Source: a virus. From it: DNA of 27,342 bases. Positions 20,586-27,342 of the stretch are shown one piece after another (positions within the stretch are counted from its first letter, which is position 1; the number at the start of each line of letters is the position of its first letter). The notes under the pieces were generated by a model. That model saw only the letters and a program-made list of their open reading frames with translations, made no database searches and had not been told where the DNA came from. A program made the translations under genes and the position numbers. The stretch is taken from the IMG/VR virus record IMGVR_UViG_3300021962_005878, positions 1 to 27,342 of that record, one strand, 5' to 3'.

Positions 20586-21164
20586 ATGAAACTTTTCGAA
20601 AATAGAAAAGATTTCCCTTACCTTCGCTGGGCTGAAGGATTCTGCATTGGATTGATGCTTGCTGCAACCGCAGCAGTTGCAGTGCCAATCAAAGAACCTG
20701 AAGTCAAGATCGTAAAGGTCCCTGTAACTAAAGTAATCGAAAAAGAAAAGATCGTAAACAAGCCAGTTTATCTGAGCGCGAACGATAGAAAACAAATCCA
20801 ATGCATGGCTGAGAATACATATTTCGAAGCAGGACATGAGCCCGTCAAAGGACGGATCGCGGTGAACAATGTTGTTTTGAACCGTGTTGAAGATAAAAGA
20901 TTCCCGAAAACACCATGTGCGGTCATCAATCAAAAGGCCAGAGGCGTATGCCAATTTTCATGGAAGTGTGAGGGTGGAAAAAGAATCCGAGATAATGTGG
21001 CTTTCGCAAGAGCGAAAGAAATTGCTGAACACGTATATCTAGGTAATTATGGTGATGTGACACGTGGTGCACAGTTCTACCACGCAGACTATGTCAGCCC
21101 ACGTTGGGGCAGAGTCTTTGATCGTACGACTAAGATTGGTGCACACATTTTTTATAAAGGATGA
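20586..21164 (+). CDS. SleB-type cell-wall hydrolase (probable endolysin), membrane-anchored
   Basis: The C-terminal ~120 residues are a Hydrolase_2/SleB domain: QCMAENTYFEAGHEPVKGRI (73-92) with the likely catalytic Glu, then NNVVLNRVEDKRFP, GVCQFSWKC, and an end with GAQFYHADYVSPRWG. SleB enzymes cut the glycan strand of peptidoglycan. The N-terminus has a basic start and a single Ala/Gly-rich hydrophobic helix (about 16-35) followed by a Val/Lys-rich spacer. It should be exported as a membrane-tethered or signal-arrest-release lysin. Start ATG 20586 follows AAGAGGA. It is the best candidate for the lysis enzyme in this window. Confidence 0.9.
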   Translation: MKLFENRKDFPYLRWAEGFCIGLMLAATAAVAVPIKEPEVKIVKVPVTKVIEKEKIVNKPVYLSANDRKQIQCMAENTYFEAGHEPVKGRIAVNNVVLNRVEDKRFPKTPCAVINQKARGVCQFSWKCEGGKRIRDNVAFARAKEIAEHVYLGNYGDVTRGAQFYHADYVSPRWGRVFDRTTKIGAHIFYKG

Positions 21165-21169
21165 TTATT

Positions 21170-21415
21170 ATGGTGGACGACGTCATTTCAACAAAAGCAT
21201 TGACTTCTGAAAAGTTCATTAAAGAAATTGAACGACTGGTTATTAATTATGATTTAGATTATATGGATGCCGTCGTCCACTATTGTGAGAAGAATAACAT
21301 CGAGATCGAGGCAGCTGCGAGCATTATCCGTAGTAACATTCGTATCAAGGCAAAGCTTCAAGACGAAGCAGAAGAACTCAACTTCATGCCAAAGAGGGCT
21401 AAGCTACCCGTATGA
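21170..21415 (+). CDS. 33: gp33-like late-transcription accessory protein
   Basis: The 81-aa product matches the short gp33 of T4-like cyanophages: a helix-rich core with LVINYDLDYMDAVVHYCEKN and a C-terminal LNFMPKRAKLPV. In T4, gp33 binds the RNA polymerase flap and links it to the sliding clamp to activate late promoters. The order 33-59-32 here is the same as in T4, which makes the call firm. I prefer ATG 21170, with AAGGA 8 nt ahead, over ATG 21161, which sits on top of the ribosome-binding site. The stop overlaps gp59 (ATGA). Confidence 0.86.
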   Translation: MVDDVISTKALTSEKFIKEIERLVINYDLDYMDAVVHYCEKNNIEIEAAASIIRSNIRIKAKLQDEAEELNFMPKRAKLPV

Positions 21416-21987
21416 CTCCGTTCGAGAGCTACACCACTTTCCTCGCCCTTAAAAATCACTTCACAACAGACAGCTACGACTATATCAAATACAATGGCAA
21501 AGTAGGCGCAAAGCCTTCTAGCTTTGATGTACGTAAGGACAAGTATCAGTTCTATAAGTTGTCCAAACATAAAGATCCACTCAAATATTTGGTTGCCAAC
21601 TTTGTAGATGGAGACCTGAAATGGATAGGCGATCTGTTCGGCGATGACTCTGAGAAAGTGTACAATGAATGGTTGAAGAGACAGCAGTCTCTTTCTTATA
21701 TCTTCGAAGAAGACGTAAAAAAACTATGTACAAATTTCAATGATTGTGTTATTGTAAAGAATGGGCAACATCCCTATCTGTTGAAACAATATCTTCGTCG
21801 AGAGATTTCTATCGAGACGGTGATTATCCTCAATGATATCTTCGGGTTCTTCGGTCATTGGAACAAGAAGATTGAGGATGGTGTCCTATGGCCCAGCATC
21901 CACAAGAAGCTGCTGAAGTACAAGCCTTTCTTTCATTATGATGCATTTAAATGTAGAAAAATTGTCAAGGCTACCTTTACTTCATGA
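21412..21987 (+). CDS. 59: gp59-like DNA helicase loader
   Basis: A 191-aa protein (T4 gp59 is 217) lying between gp33 and gp32 as in T4. Typical gp59 features are the N-terminal MTPFESYTTFLALKNHFT, the YIKYNGKV word, the KLSKHKDPLKYLVANFV segment, and in the C-terminal domain LKQYLRREISIETVIILN with a following FFGHWN. gp59 loads the gp41 helicase on gp32-coated forks and recombination intermediates. It is translationally coupled to gp33. A TGTACA/TATTGT promoter-like pair sits inside it, ahead of gp32. Confidence 0.9.
   Translation: MTPFESYTTFLALKNHFTTDSYDYIKYNGKVGAKPSSFDVRKDKYQFYKLSKHKDPLKYLVANFVDGDLKWIGDLFGDDSEKVYNEWLKRQQSLSYIFEEDVKKLCTNFNDCVIVKNGQHPYLLKQYLRREISIETVIILNDIFGFFGHWNKKIEDGVLWPSIHKKLLKYKPFFHYDAFKCRKIVKATFTS
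21727..21755 (+). promoter_or_regulatory. Possible internal promoter of the ATGTACA type upstream of gp32
   Basis: Inside gp59, TGTACA (21727-21732) is followed after exactly 17 nt by TATTGT (21750-21755), with an A-rich run before it as at the intergenic copies. It could give extra gp32 expression. Being inside a coding region, it may be chance. Confidence 0.35.
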
Positions 21988-22052
21988 TAAATACAGTTGC
22001 AGTTCGCTGCAATCTAAATACTTCGAAACACACCGACATATAGGAGATAACT
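21986..22052 (+). promoter_or_regulatory. gp32 leader: late-like box and UUCG hairpin
   Basis: GATAAATA (21986-21993, one mismatch to the T4 late box) overlaps the gp59 stop. A 6-bp hairpin TTGCAG-TTCG-CTGCAA follows (21997-22012) without a T tract, then an A-rich single-stranded stretch and ribosome-binding site AGGAG ahead of ATG 22053. T4 gp32 represses its own translation by binding a structured leader and the unfolded region next to it, so this layout could serve the same purpose. Confidence 0.5.
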
Positions 22053-22949
22053 ATGTCATTTGCAGACCTTAAGCGTTCTTCCAGCTCTTCTTTTGAGAAG
22101 CTCACGAAAGAACTTGCCAAACAAAACACCACCTATTCAGATCCCGATGAGGGCAAATATTGGAAGCCTACCGTCGATAAGGCTGGTAACGGATACGCTG
22201 TGATTCGTTTCCTTCCAGCTCCAGTCAACGAGGACATTCCTTTCGTTCGCATCTGGGACCATGGATTCCAAGGACCAACAGGTCTTTGGTATATCGAGAA
22301 GTCGCTTACGACTCTCGGTAAAGACGATCCCGTGTCAGAATATAACAGCGTTCTTTGGAACACTGGTCTTGACTCTGATAAGGAGATCGCACGCAAGCAG
22401 AAGCGCCGCTTGGCATACCACAGCAACATCTATGTTGTGAAGGACCCAGGCAATCCTGCGAACGAAGGTAAGGTCTTCCTGTACAAGTACGGAAAGAAGA
22501 TCTTCGACAAGCTTAACGACCTCATGAACCCGGGTTTTGAGGACGAGAAGCCAGTAAATCCTTTCGATCTTTGGAACGGTGCTAATTTCAAGCTCAAAAT
22601 TCGTAAGGTCGAAGGTTGGCCTAATTACGATAAGTCAGAATTCGACTCTCCCGCACCACTGTTCGATGATGACAGTGAGCTTGAACGTGTCTACACTCAA
22701 GAGTATCCACTCGCTGAGCTCGTAGATGCAAAGCAATTCAAGTCTTATGAGGATCTCAAGACTCGTCTGAACACTGTCTTGGCACTTTCTGCGGAACCTG
22801 CTAAGATTCGCGGAGTTGATCGTGATGAAGAGGAGTATAAAGCTCCTGCGCCTACCTTCAAGGCGGCTGCTGCACCGAGTGCAGCTTCTACGGTCGATGA
22901 AGACGACGATGATCTCGATTTCTTCAAACGCCTTGCCGAAGAAGATTGA
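22053..22949 (+). CDS. 32: gp32 single-stranded DNA-binding protein (without zinc cysteines)
   Basis: The 298-aa length matches T4 gp32 (301). The N-terminus has the basic/Ser start for cooperative binding (residues 1-25). The core shows DKAGNGYAVIRFLPAP, IWDHGF, VVKDPGNPANEGKVFLYKYG (T4: [20 protein letters not shown]) and LWNGANFKLKIRKVEGWPNY. The C-terminus is acidic (DEDDDDLDFFKRLAEED), the usual docking tail for replication partners. The T4 zinc site H64, C77, C87, C90 is not kept: His is present (H70) but the cysteines are replaced, CPVCQY being DPVSEY here. It coats single strands in replication and recombination. A strong terminator follows. Confidence 0.95.
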   Translation: MSFADLKRSSSSSFEKLTKELAKQNTTYSDPDEGKYWKPTVDKAGNGYAVIRFLPAPVNEDIPFVRIWDHGFQGPTGLWYIEKSLTTLGKDDPVSEYNSVLWNTGLDSDKEIARKQKRRLAYHSNIYVVKDPGNPANEGKVFLYKYGKKIFDKLNDLMNPGFEDEKPVNPFDLWNGANFKLKIRKVEGWPNYDKSEFDSPAPLFDDDSELERVYTQEYPLAELVDAKQFKSYEDLKTRLNTVLALSAEPAKIRGVDRDEEEYKAPAPTFKAAAAPSAASTVDEDDDDLDFFKRLAEED

Positions 22950-22957
22950 TAAGGTGG

Positions 22958-22988
22958 GAAAGGGGGCCGAAAGGTCCCCTTTCTTTTT
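22958..22988 (+). terminator. Rho-independent terminator after gp32
   Basis: GAAAGGGGGCC and GGTCCCCTTTC form an 11-bp stem with one G.U pair around a GAAA tetraloop, followed by five T. It ends the plus-strand unit where it meets the convergent minus-strand gene, whose stop (22987-22989) lies in the T tract. In the other direction no T tract follows. Confidence 0.93.
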
Positions 22989-25029
22989 ATCCGTGTGCCG
23001 TTTGTTCGTAGTTGACTTTTGCAATTAATCCCATACGAATCAAATACCAGTCAATATTCGAGTTATCAGATTCTGTTTGCGCGCCTTGCATTCCTGAAGA
23101 ACTCGAACTCGAGCTAGTGCTCAAACTAATTGGCGATGGTATTGAAGCCGCTGCATTTTCAGGAGTTTTCAAATCAACCATCACAGCCGTTTTTTCTCTG
23201 GCGGCTTTTGCAATATTTCCTGACATTGTGTCATTAAAACCTAGAAGTTGAGATCCAGACACATATTCTTGTTTTCCGAAGGAAGCACGCGCAATTGTAC
23301 CAAGGGCTTCCATTGCACCTTTGGTTAAATTAACACCAGTGGCTATGACTTGATCTAATATACCAGGTTCGGAACCACCGGTATGGCGACTAGTTCCTGG
23401 AATTTCAATATGCCATGGTTCCCACGACATTGGAAATTCCAAACCGAATCTAGCTGCATTCGCATGTGCCCATGTTTGAGCTGGACCAGGTTTGGCTATG
23501 TCCAGATCTGCCGCGGCGCCATAGTTATGATTAGATTGGCCAGGAGGTGCTACCCATTTTCTTGCCGCCTTTTCGCTGCCGTATTCTTTAACAGCCTGTG
23601 CAAATAATTCTTTTTGTCGTGCAACCGAACGAAACCCAGAAGTAATTCGAATTGGTACGCCGGCTTGTTCAGCCGCCACAAGAAATGGTCCTAACTTACC
23701 AGCAAAATCTGGTTTAAAGCCTTTTACATGTGACGGATCTTTGTAACTATACTTTTGAAGATCGATGGGTGCACCTGTTTGTGGAGGAGTGCCAGTAACA
23801 GGTGTAGCATTAGGAGATGCAGGTGTACTAGGAGCAGGAGCGCTCGGAGGAGTAACCCTAGGAGAAGCCGATGGAGCAGGAGGCGGAGCAGTATTCGATC
23901 GACTCGGACTTGGAACTGAGGATCTTGATCCAGAATTGCTTGTCGTTCCAGAAGAAGTGTTGGTGCGAGTTGCAACGCTTCGCCCTGTAGTTGAGGCCGC
24001 AGCTTTATTCGAACCAGAATTCGGCATTGCCGCTGGAGTACTAGAAGAACGTGAAGATGTACTGCTCGGAGTAGTTTCAGTCGGTTCACTTGGAGCGGCA
24101 GGTAATGAAGGCGCTGCCACATTAGGAGAAGACGGAGTATTACCTTGAGTAATATTTGGCTGTACGGATGCATCTACTTCAGTACTCTGACTTGAAGCAG
24201 AAGAAGAGCCTCCAGTAAAAAAATCTAATCCGTCAGAAATAGTGCTGGCAACATTTCCTACAAAATTAAATACACTTTTAATGCCGCTCGCGAGTGACTT
24301 AAACGCTTCTTGTACCGGTTCGAACTGCGCAGCTATTAATCCTCCTACAAGGAGTGCTACTCCCATTCCAGTAGCATCAGATTTTTCTGCATCTGCTTGA
24401 GAATTTTGTTCGATAGGAGATGCATCTTCTGATTTCGCTTCGATAGCGGCTTCTTTAGTTGCTACTAAATTTTTATTGGCTATTTTCTTTTGATTATCTA
24501 AGCGCTGCTTAAGATATCCGTCAACAGCAGCCAGCTTCTCTATCATTTGAACGATAGGAGAATTGATTTTAATATTTGAAACAGGAAGTTGTCCACCGCC
24601 TGTAGGAGTTTTGACTTTTTGCTTTGCGGCCTGTCCAGCTACACCCATTCCTGAAAAAACTTGGCCAGCCGCGGCTTTCTTTGCCCAATTTTCGTAAAGC
24701 TTTTCTTCTTCGGTCGTACCTTCCACGATGCCTTGATAGGCAGCTTCGATCAGTTTACTAAAGGCAGGATTAGCAGCGTCTTTAGTTTTCTTGTCGATCC
24801 ATACGTTGCTGTTAAGATCCCATACGTATTCTGTTTTACCAAGTTTTACAATCGGCCGAGAAGTATCAATACGAACACGCTTCTTCTTTCCTTCAGGAGA
24901 ATTTTCAACCTGAAGTCTATTCAGGAGTGAAAGCAATCCTTCAGGAGCTTTTGCTTTTGATTTCTGATCTACCCAACCTTCAGCAGTTTTAATGAAGGTT
25001 TGACCGCCTATTGTAACTGGTTCAGCCAT
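22987..25029 (-). CDS. Virion-type M15 peptidase with long Ser/Pro linker
   Basis: A 680-aa protein. N-terminal region (1-270): two short repeats around a Trp (TAEGWVDQK, NSNVWIDKK), a GxAGxAAKxKV...GGGxLP word (129-149) and one hydrophobic stretch (221-234). Residues 273-420 are a low-complexity Ser/Pro/Ala/Thr linker. Residues 425-545 form an M15 (VanY/endolysin-like) zinc peptidase: ITSGFRSVARQKELFAQA, then SNHNYGAAADLDI with H501 and D508, and EPWHIEI with H540. It should cleave peptide bridges in murein during entry. Residues 568-609 repeat a segment of the next gene. Start and stop overlap its neighbour (TAATG). Late tail or internal virion protein is the likely class. Confidence 0.88.
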   Translation of the reverse strand: MAEPVTIGGQTFIKTAEGWVDQKSKAKAPEGLLSLLNRLQVENSPEGKKKRVRIDTSRPIVKLGKTEYVWDLNSNVWIDKKTKDAANPAFSKLIEAAYQGIVEGTTEEEKLYENWAKKAAAGQVFSGMGVAGQAAKQKVKTPTGGGQLPVSNIKINSPIVQMIEKLAAVDGYLKQRLDNQKKIANKNLVATKEAAIEAKSEDASPIEQNSQADAEKSDATGMGVALLVGGLIAAQFEPVQEAFKSLASGIKSVFNFVGNVASTISDGLDFFTGGSSSASSQSTEVDASVQPNITQGNTPSSPNVAAPSLPAAPSEPTETTPSSTSSRSSSTPAAMPNSGSNKAAASTTGRSVATRTNTSSGTTSNSGSRSSVPSPSRSNTAPPPAPSASPRVTPPSAPAPSTPASPNATPVTGTPPQTGAPIDLQKYSYKDPSHVKGFKPDFAGKLGPFLVAAEQAGVPIRITSGFRSVARQKELFAQAVKEYGSEKAARKWVAPPGQSNHNYGAAADLDIAKPGPAQTWAHANAARFGLEFPMSWEPWHIEIPGTSRHTGGSEPGILDQVIATGVNLTKGAMEALGTIARASFGKQEYVSGSQLLGFNDTMSGNIAKAAREKTAVMVDLKTPENAAASIPSPISLSTSSSSSSSGMQGAQTESDNSNIDWYLIRMGLIAKVNYEQTAHG
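23203..23328 (-). repeat. Shared 42-residue C-terminal module, copy in the M15 peptidase
   Basis: Residues 568-609 (LTKGAMEALGTIARASFGKQ and on to FNDTMSGNIAKA) are about 80% identical to residues 630-671 of the adjacent transglycosylase protein. The module follows the enzymatic domain in both proteins. Confidence 0.85.
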
Positions 25030-27293
25030 TACGCAGCCATCTTCGGTTTATGATATTGCATGTATTTTTCTATTGAGCCTTTTCCTGGGAAATTAGGATC
25101 GAAGTGTTCGCGCTTATTATCATTCGAAGAATTAGCTTTATTGCCTAAAGCAGCGCCTGATGCTTCTTGCTGATTCTTAGCTTGAGCTGTATCTTTAGCT
25201 CCTAAGTCAACTGCAGTTTGTACTTGTGTCGACATGCCCTTTAATGTTTCAGTCACAGCAGATGCGCCTTGATTAGGAACTGCTTTGGCTACATTACCTT
25301 GCATAGTATCATTAAAATTATTTAACTGAGATCCGGGCGAATAAGCTTGTTTACCAAAAGAAGCTCGAGCGATCGTGCCGAGAGCTTCCATTGCACCTTT
25401 ACCTAAATTAGCAAGATTCGCAGCCACATTACTTCCAGGCGCAGCTGCACCTTGCGAATCATAAGTAGAAGGCGCATATTGTCCACCGGTATAATCAGCC
25501 ATCCATTTTGCTTGATATTGTGCAACTGTCAGTCCGTTATTCTGAGACAATTCCTCGGGTGTAAGATACTTCTTGGGACCAGCATACCATTCGGCTGGAA
25601 CTGCGGTTACATCTCCGCCATTTCTTCGTAATATATCTTGAACATATAGTGCAGCAACAGCGTCTTGAATAGGTGGTGGAGCAAGATATGCTCTAGGATA
25701 TTCAGTTCCTATTTTATATAATTTAGTTAAATTTCTCCAAGATTCGTCGAGGAATGCATATGCACCAGATGCAGTTTGGTCTGGCATGCCAATCGGATGT
25801 GGAATACCATAATTGCCACCGGACTCTCGCGTTCTGATAGTAGCAAGGATTCTTTCTACATCTGCTGGAATAGGTGGAAGATTTTGCAACTGTGCTGCAG
25901 AAGCTATCGGAGCTCCAGCAATATTACCTGATCCCGATATTGGAGCTGCATCAGGCTGTGGTTTTAAATTTGCAGTAGCTTGCGCATCTTTTAATTGTTC
26001 TTCTTCTTCTGTCCAATCCCAATATGCAGATATAATATCATATATTAGAAATGCGCTTGAGGCGACAGTAATAAGAGTAAGCAAAGCTCCAGGTATTACG
26101 CCAATTCCTGTTGCAGCAATTCCAATACCTGCTAAAGCTCTTCCAAGTAAAGGCATAACCTTTCTTGCAAGGAAAGTTTTACCAAAACGTTTTGATAAAA
26201 ATGCTACAAATCTTCTTCCTTTTGGACCTGATAACCATCCTCCGCCTGCTGAAGAAGCAGCTTTTGATGCTATTTTTCCAGTGACAGGATCTCTAAATCC
26301 TAGTCTTCCTCCTGATGCCGAAAGCCGCGGTGCAGCCTGAGTTTTTGCAATATTAGCTCGGGCATTTTTAATTTTTCCAAAGGTTTTTACACCTCGATAT
26401 GCAGCATAACCGGCCAAACCTCCGGCCATGGCATGGTCATATGATCCATCTTTTCGTGGAGCTTGAGTGCCATCAGGTTCTTTTCCAGTCCCGGTTATAT
26501 TTTCAAATAAGCTATTTCCGGTAAAGCGCTCGCTGAGATACTCGGCTACGAGCCCTGCAATTCCCAAGCGAACTCCGCCTAGAAGATATCCAATAACTGA
26601 GCCTGTACTTGCTACTCCATCGGCGAGTGGACCAAGGAAATCAAATTTTTCGTTAAAGGCTTTATAACTGTCTTTTAAACGATCGAGTTCTTTGGTATCT
26701 AAATTGCCTATGGCTAAAAGGCCGAGTCCTGCAATCCCACTCGCCGCTAAGATGGCTTTCGTGATTGTGCCAGCTCTGCTTTTTACTGTGCTGTCATCTG
26801 ACATACCGCTAAATTTGTCAGATAACTTAGTAAAGATACTTTCTTTTTGGCCGCCGCTTTCAATGGCACTTTCTCGTTCAGCTTGAGCTTGCTGAACGAA
26901 TGCATCTCTCTCAAACTTAATTTGCGCCTGAAGAGTCTTATCGATAGAAGAAAGATAATTGACTGCGACTACTAGAAGCTTTTCAGTAGGCATATTCGCA
27001 TTGACAGCAGGAGTAGCAGCTTTTTTCGGAGCAGGAAGTGTTCCTCCGCCAGTTACCTTGCCTTTCGCAGCAGTCCCAGCGATACCAAAATTATTTACTA
27101 TCGTTTTAGGTGCAGGAGTTAACGCTCCACCGACAGCAGAGCCGATACCTTGGGCGATACCTCCGACGGCAGAACCAATTCCAGTGACTGTCGCAGAAGC
27201 AAGACCGAAGAAACCTTCAATGCCCTCTCCTACGACTTCTACGCCGAGTCTTGGTAATATTCCCCCGAGTCCTGGTTTTCCAACCTTTCCCAT
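25029..27293 (-). CDS. Virion-type lytic transglycosylase with membrane segments
   Basis: A 754-aa protein. The N-terminus is Gly/Ala-rich (glycine-zipper-like, 25-58). Residues 67-146 contain a GxAGxAAKxKVTGGGxLP word and a helical region shared with the M15 gene. Hydrophobic segments lie at about 178-196, 228-252 and 386-424. A lysozyme-like domain at about 478-600 has catalytic E490 in TIRTRESGGNYG and ASGAYAFLDESWRNLTKLY, like Slt/transglycosylase domains. The shared 42-residue module is at 630-671. It should cut murein glycan at infection and perhaps help form a path through the membrane. It overlaps the M15 gene and an upstream gene by TAATG. Late structural protein; the exact position in the virion is unknown. 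Confidence 0.87.
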   Translation of the reverse strand: MGKVGKPGLGGILPRLGVEVVGEGIEGFFGLASATVTGIGSAVGGIAQGIGSAVGGALTPAPKTIVNNFGIAGTAAKGKVTGGGTLPAPKKAATPAVNANMPTEKLLVVAVNYLSSIDKTLQAQIKFERDAFVQQAQAERESAIESGGQKESIFTKLSDKFSGMSDDSTVKSRAGTITKAILAASGIAGLGLLAIGNLDTKELDRLKDSYKAFNEKFDFLGPLADGVASTGSVIGYLLGGVRLGIAGLVAEYLSERFTGNSLFENITGTGKEPDGTQAPRKDGSYDHAMAGGLAGYAAYRGVKTFGKIKNARANIAKTQAAPRLSASGGRLGFRDPVTGKIASKAASSAGGGWLSGPKGRRFVAFLSKRFGKTFLARKVMPLLGRALAGIGIAATGIGVIPGALLTLITVASSAFLIYDIISAYWDWTEEEEQLKDAQATANLKPQPDAAPISGSGNIAGAPIASAAQLQNLPPIPADVERILATIRTRESGGNYGIPHPIGMPDQTASGAYAFLDESWRNLTKLYKIGTEYPRAYLAPPPIQDAVAALYVQDILRRNGGDVTAVPAEWYAGPKKYLTPEELSQNNGLTVAQYQAKWMADYTGGQYAPSTYDSQGAAAPGSNVAANLANLGKGAMEALGTIARASFGKQAYSPGSQLNNFNDTMQGNVAKAVPNQGASAVTETLKGMSTQVQTAVDLGAKDTAQAKNQQEASGAALGNKANSSNDNKREHFDPNFPGKGSIEKYMQYHKPKMAA
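25281..25406 (-). repeat. Shared 42-residue C-terminal module, copy in the transglycosylase
   Basis: Residues 630-671 (LGKGAMEALGTIARASFGKQ and on to FNDTMQGNVAKA) pair with residues 568-609 of the M15 protein. Most differences are single conservative changes, and the flanking sequences are unrelated. Confidence 0.85.
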
Positions 27294-27342
27294 TACTTCC
27301 TTCTACTCTCTATTTCCTGTTTTTGCTCTTCAAGACGAGCCA
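27293..27342 (-). CDS. C-terminal end of an upstream minus-strand gene (partial)
   Basis: On the minus strand the window enters a frame that reads ARLEEQKQEIESRRK and stops at TAA (27295-27293), which shares its last base with the transglycosylase ATG. Only the last 15 residues are visible; they look like the end of a charged coiled coil. It is probably another virion gene of the same operon. Confidence 0.6.
   Translation of the reverse strand, partial: ARLEEQKQEIESRRK

Noticed and set aside
20433-20954. A 173-aa minus-strand open frame across the lysin start.
   Set aside because: It is antisense to the clear SleB gene and leader, without coding signs or a ribosome-binding site.
23724-24173. 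Open frames in both orientations inside the Ser/Pro linker of the M15 gene.
   Set aside because: Low-complexity codons open several frames at once; the frame joined to the peptidase domain is the real one.
1-27342. CRISPR arrays, insertion sequences or integrase/attachment sites.
   Set aside because: No regularly spaced repeats, transposase-like proteins, terminal inverted repeats or recombinase genes were seen. The repeated blocks are promoter copies or protein modules.

Overview
The window is a gene-dense piece of a large T4-like (T4 superfamily) tailed-phage genome whose host is most likely an alphaproteobacterium. The phage assignment rests on the linked run gp33 - gp59 - gp32, a T4-type RNase H, class Ia ribonucleotide reductase NrdA/NrdB with a glutaredoxin, PhoH, and virion-type peptidoglycan hydrolases. 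The host assignment rests on a circularly permuted two-piece tmRNA whose tag peptide starts ANDN and ends LAA, as in alphaproteobacteria. Rhizobiales is a reasonable guess for the host order but is not proven by the sequence.

Layout. (1) 1-7.9 kb, plus strand: nucleotide metabolism. ThyX, NrdA, NrdB, glutaredoxin, a SpeD-like pyruvoyl decarboxylase, a GIY-YIG nuclease and an Acb1-like 2H phosphoesterase, interleaved with small unknown genes. Start and stop codons overlap almost throughout. (2) 7.9-11.5 kb: a sugar and surface cassette made of a HAD phosphatase, GT4 glycosyltransferase, HddA-like GHMP kinase, GmhA-like isomerase and SAM-methyltransferase-like protein. It resembles the front part of GDP-heptose synthesis plus a transferase. 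(3) 11.5-16.2 kb: a new promoter, three conserved unknown proteins, RNase H, PhoH and a RecB-like nuclease, closed by a UUCG-loop terminator. (4) 16.2-19.9 kb: small accessory genes behind several copies of one phage promoter element, then a DUF932 protein, small membrane or exported proteins and a secreted thermonuclease. (5) 19.9-20.6 kb: no protein gene. It holds the tmRNA (acceptor piece, 82-nt intervening segment, coding piece with tag ANDNDSFADIRLAA), a second T4-late-like TATAAATA box and a hairpin-rich leader. (6) 20.6-23.0 kb: SleB-type cell-wall hydrolase, gp33, gp59, gp32 and a strong terminator. (7) 23.0-27.3 kb, minus strand: two adjacent modular virion-type murein enzymes (M15 peptidase and lytic transglycosylase) that share N- and C-terminal modules, plus the tail end of a further gene.

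How it fits together: the plus strand supplies dNTPs, replication and recombination factors, late-transcription machinery and host-manipulation functions. The minus strand carries late structural enzymes. The most notable items are the phage-borne permuted tmRNA, the partial heptose pathway, a repeated promoter block built around ATGTACA, and the paired tail enzymes that look like one scaffold carrying two different catalytic domains.
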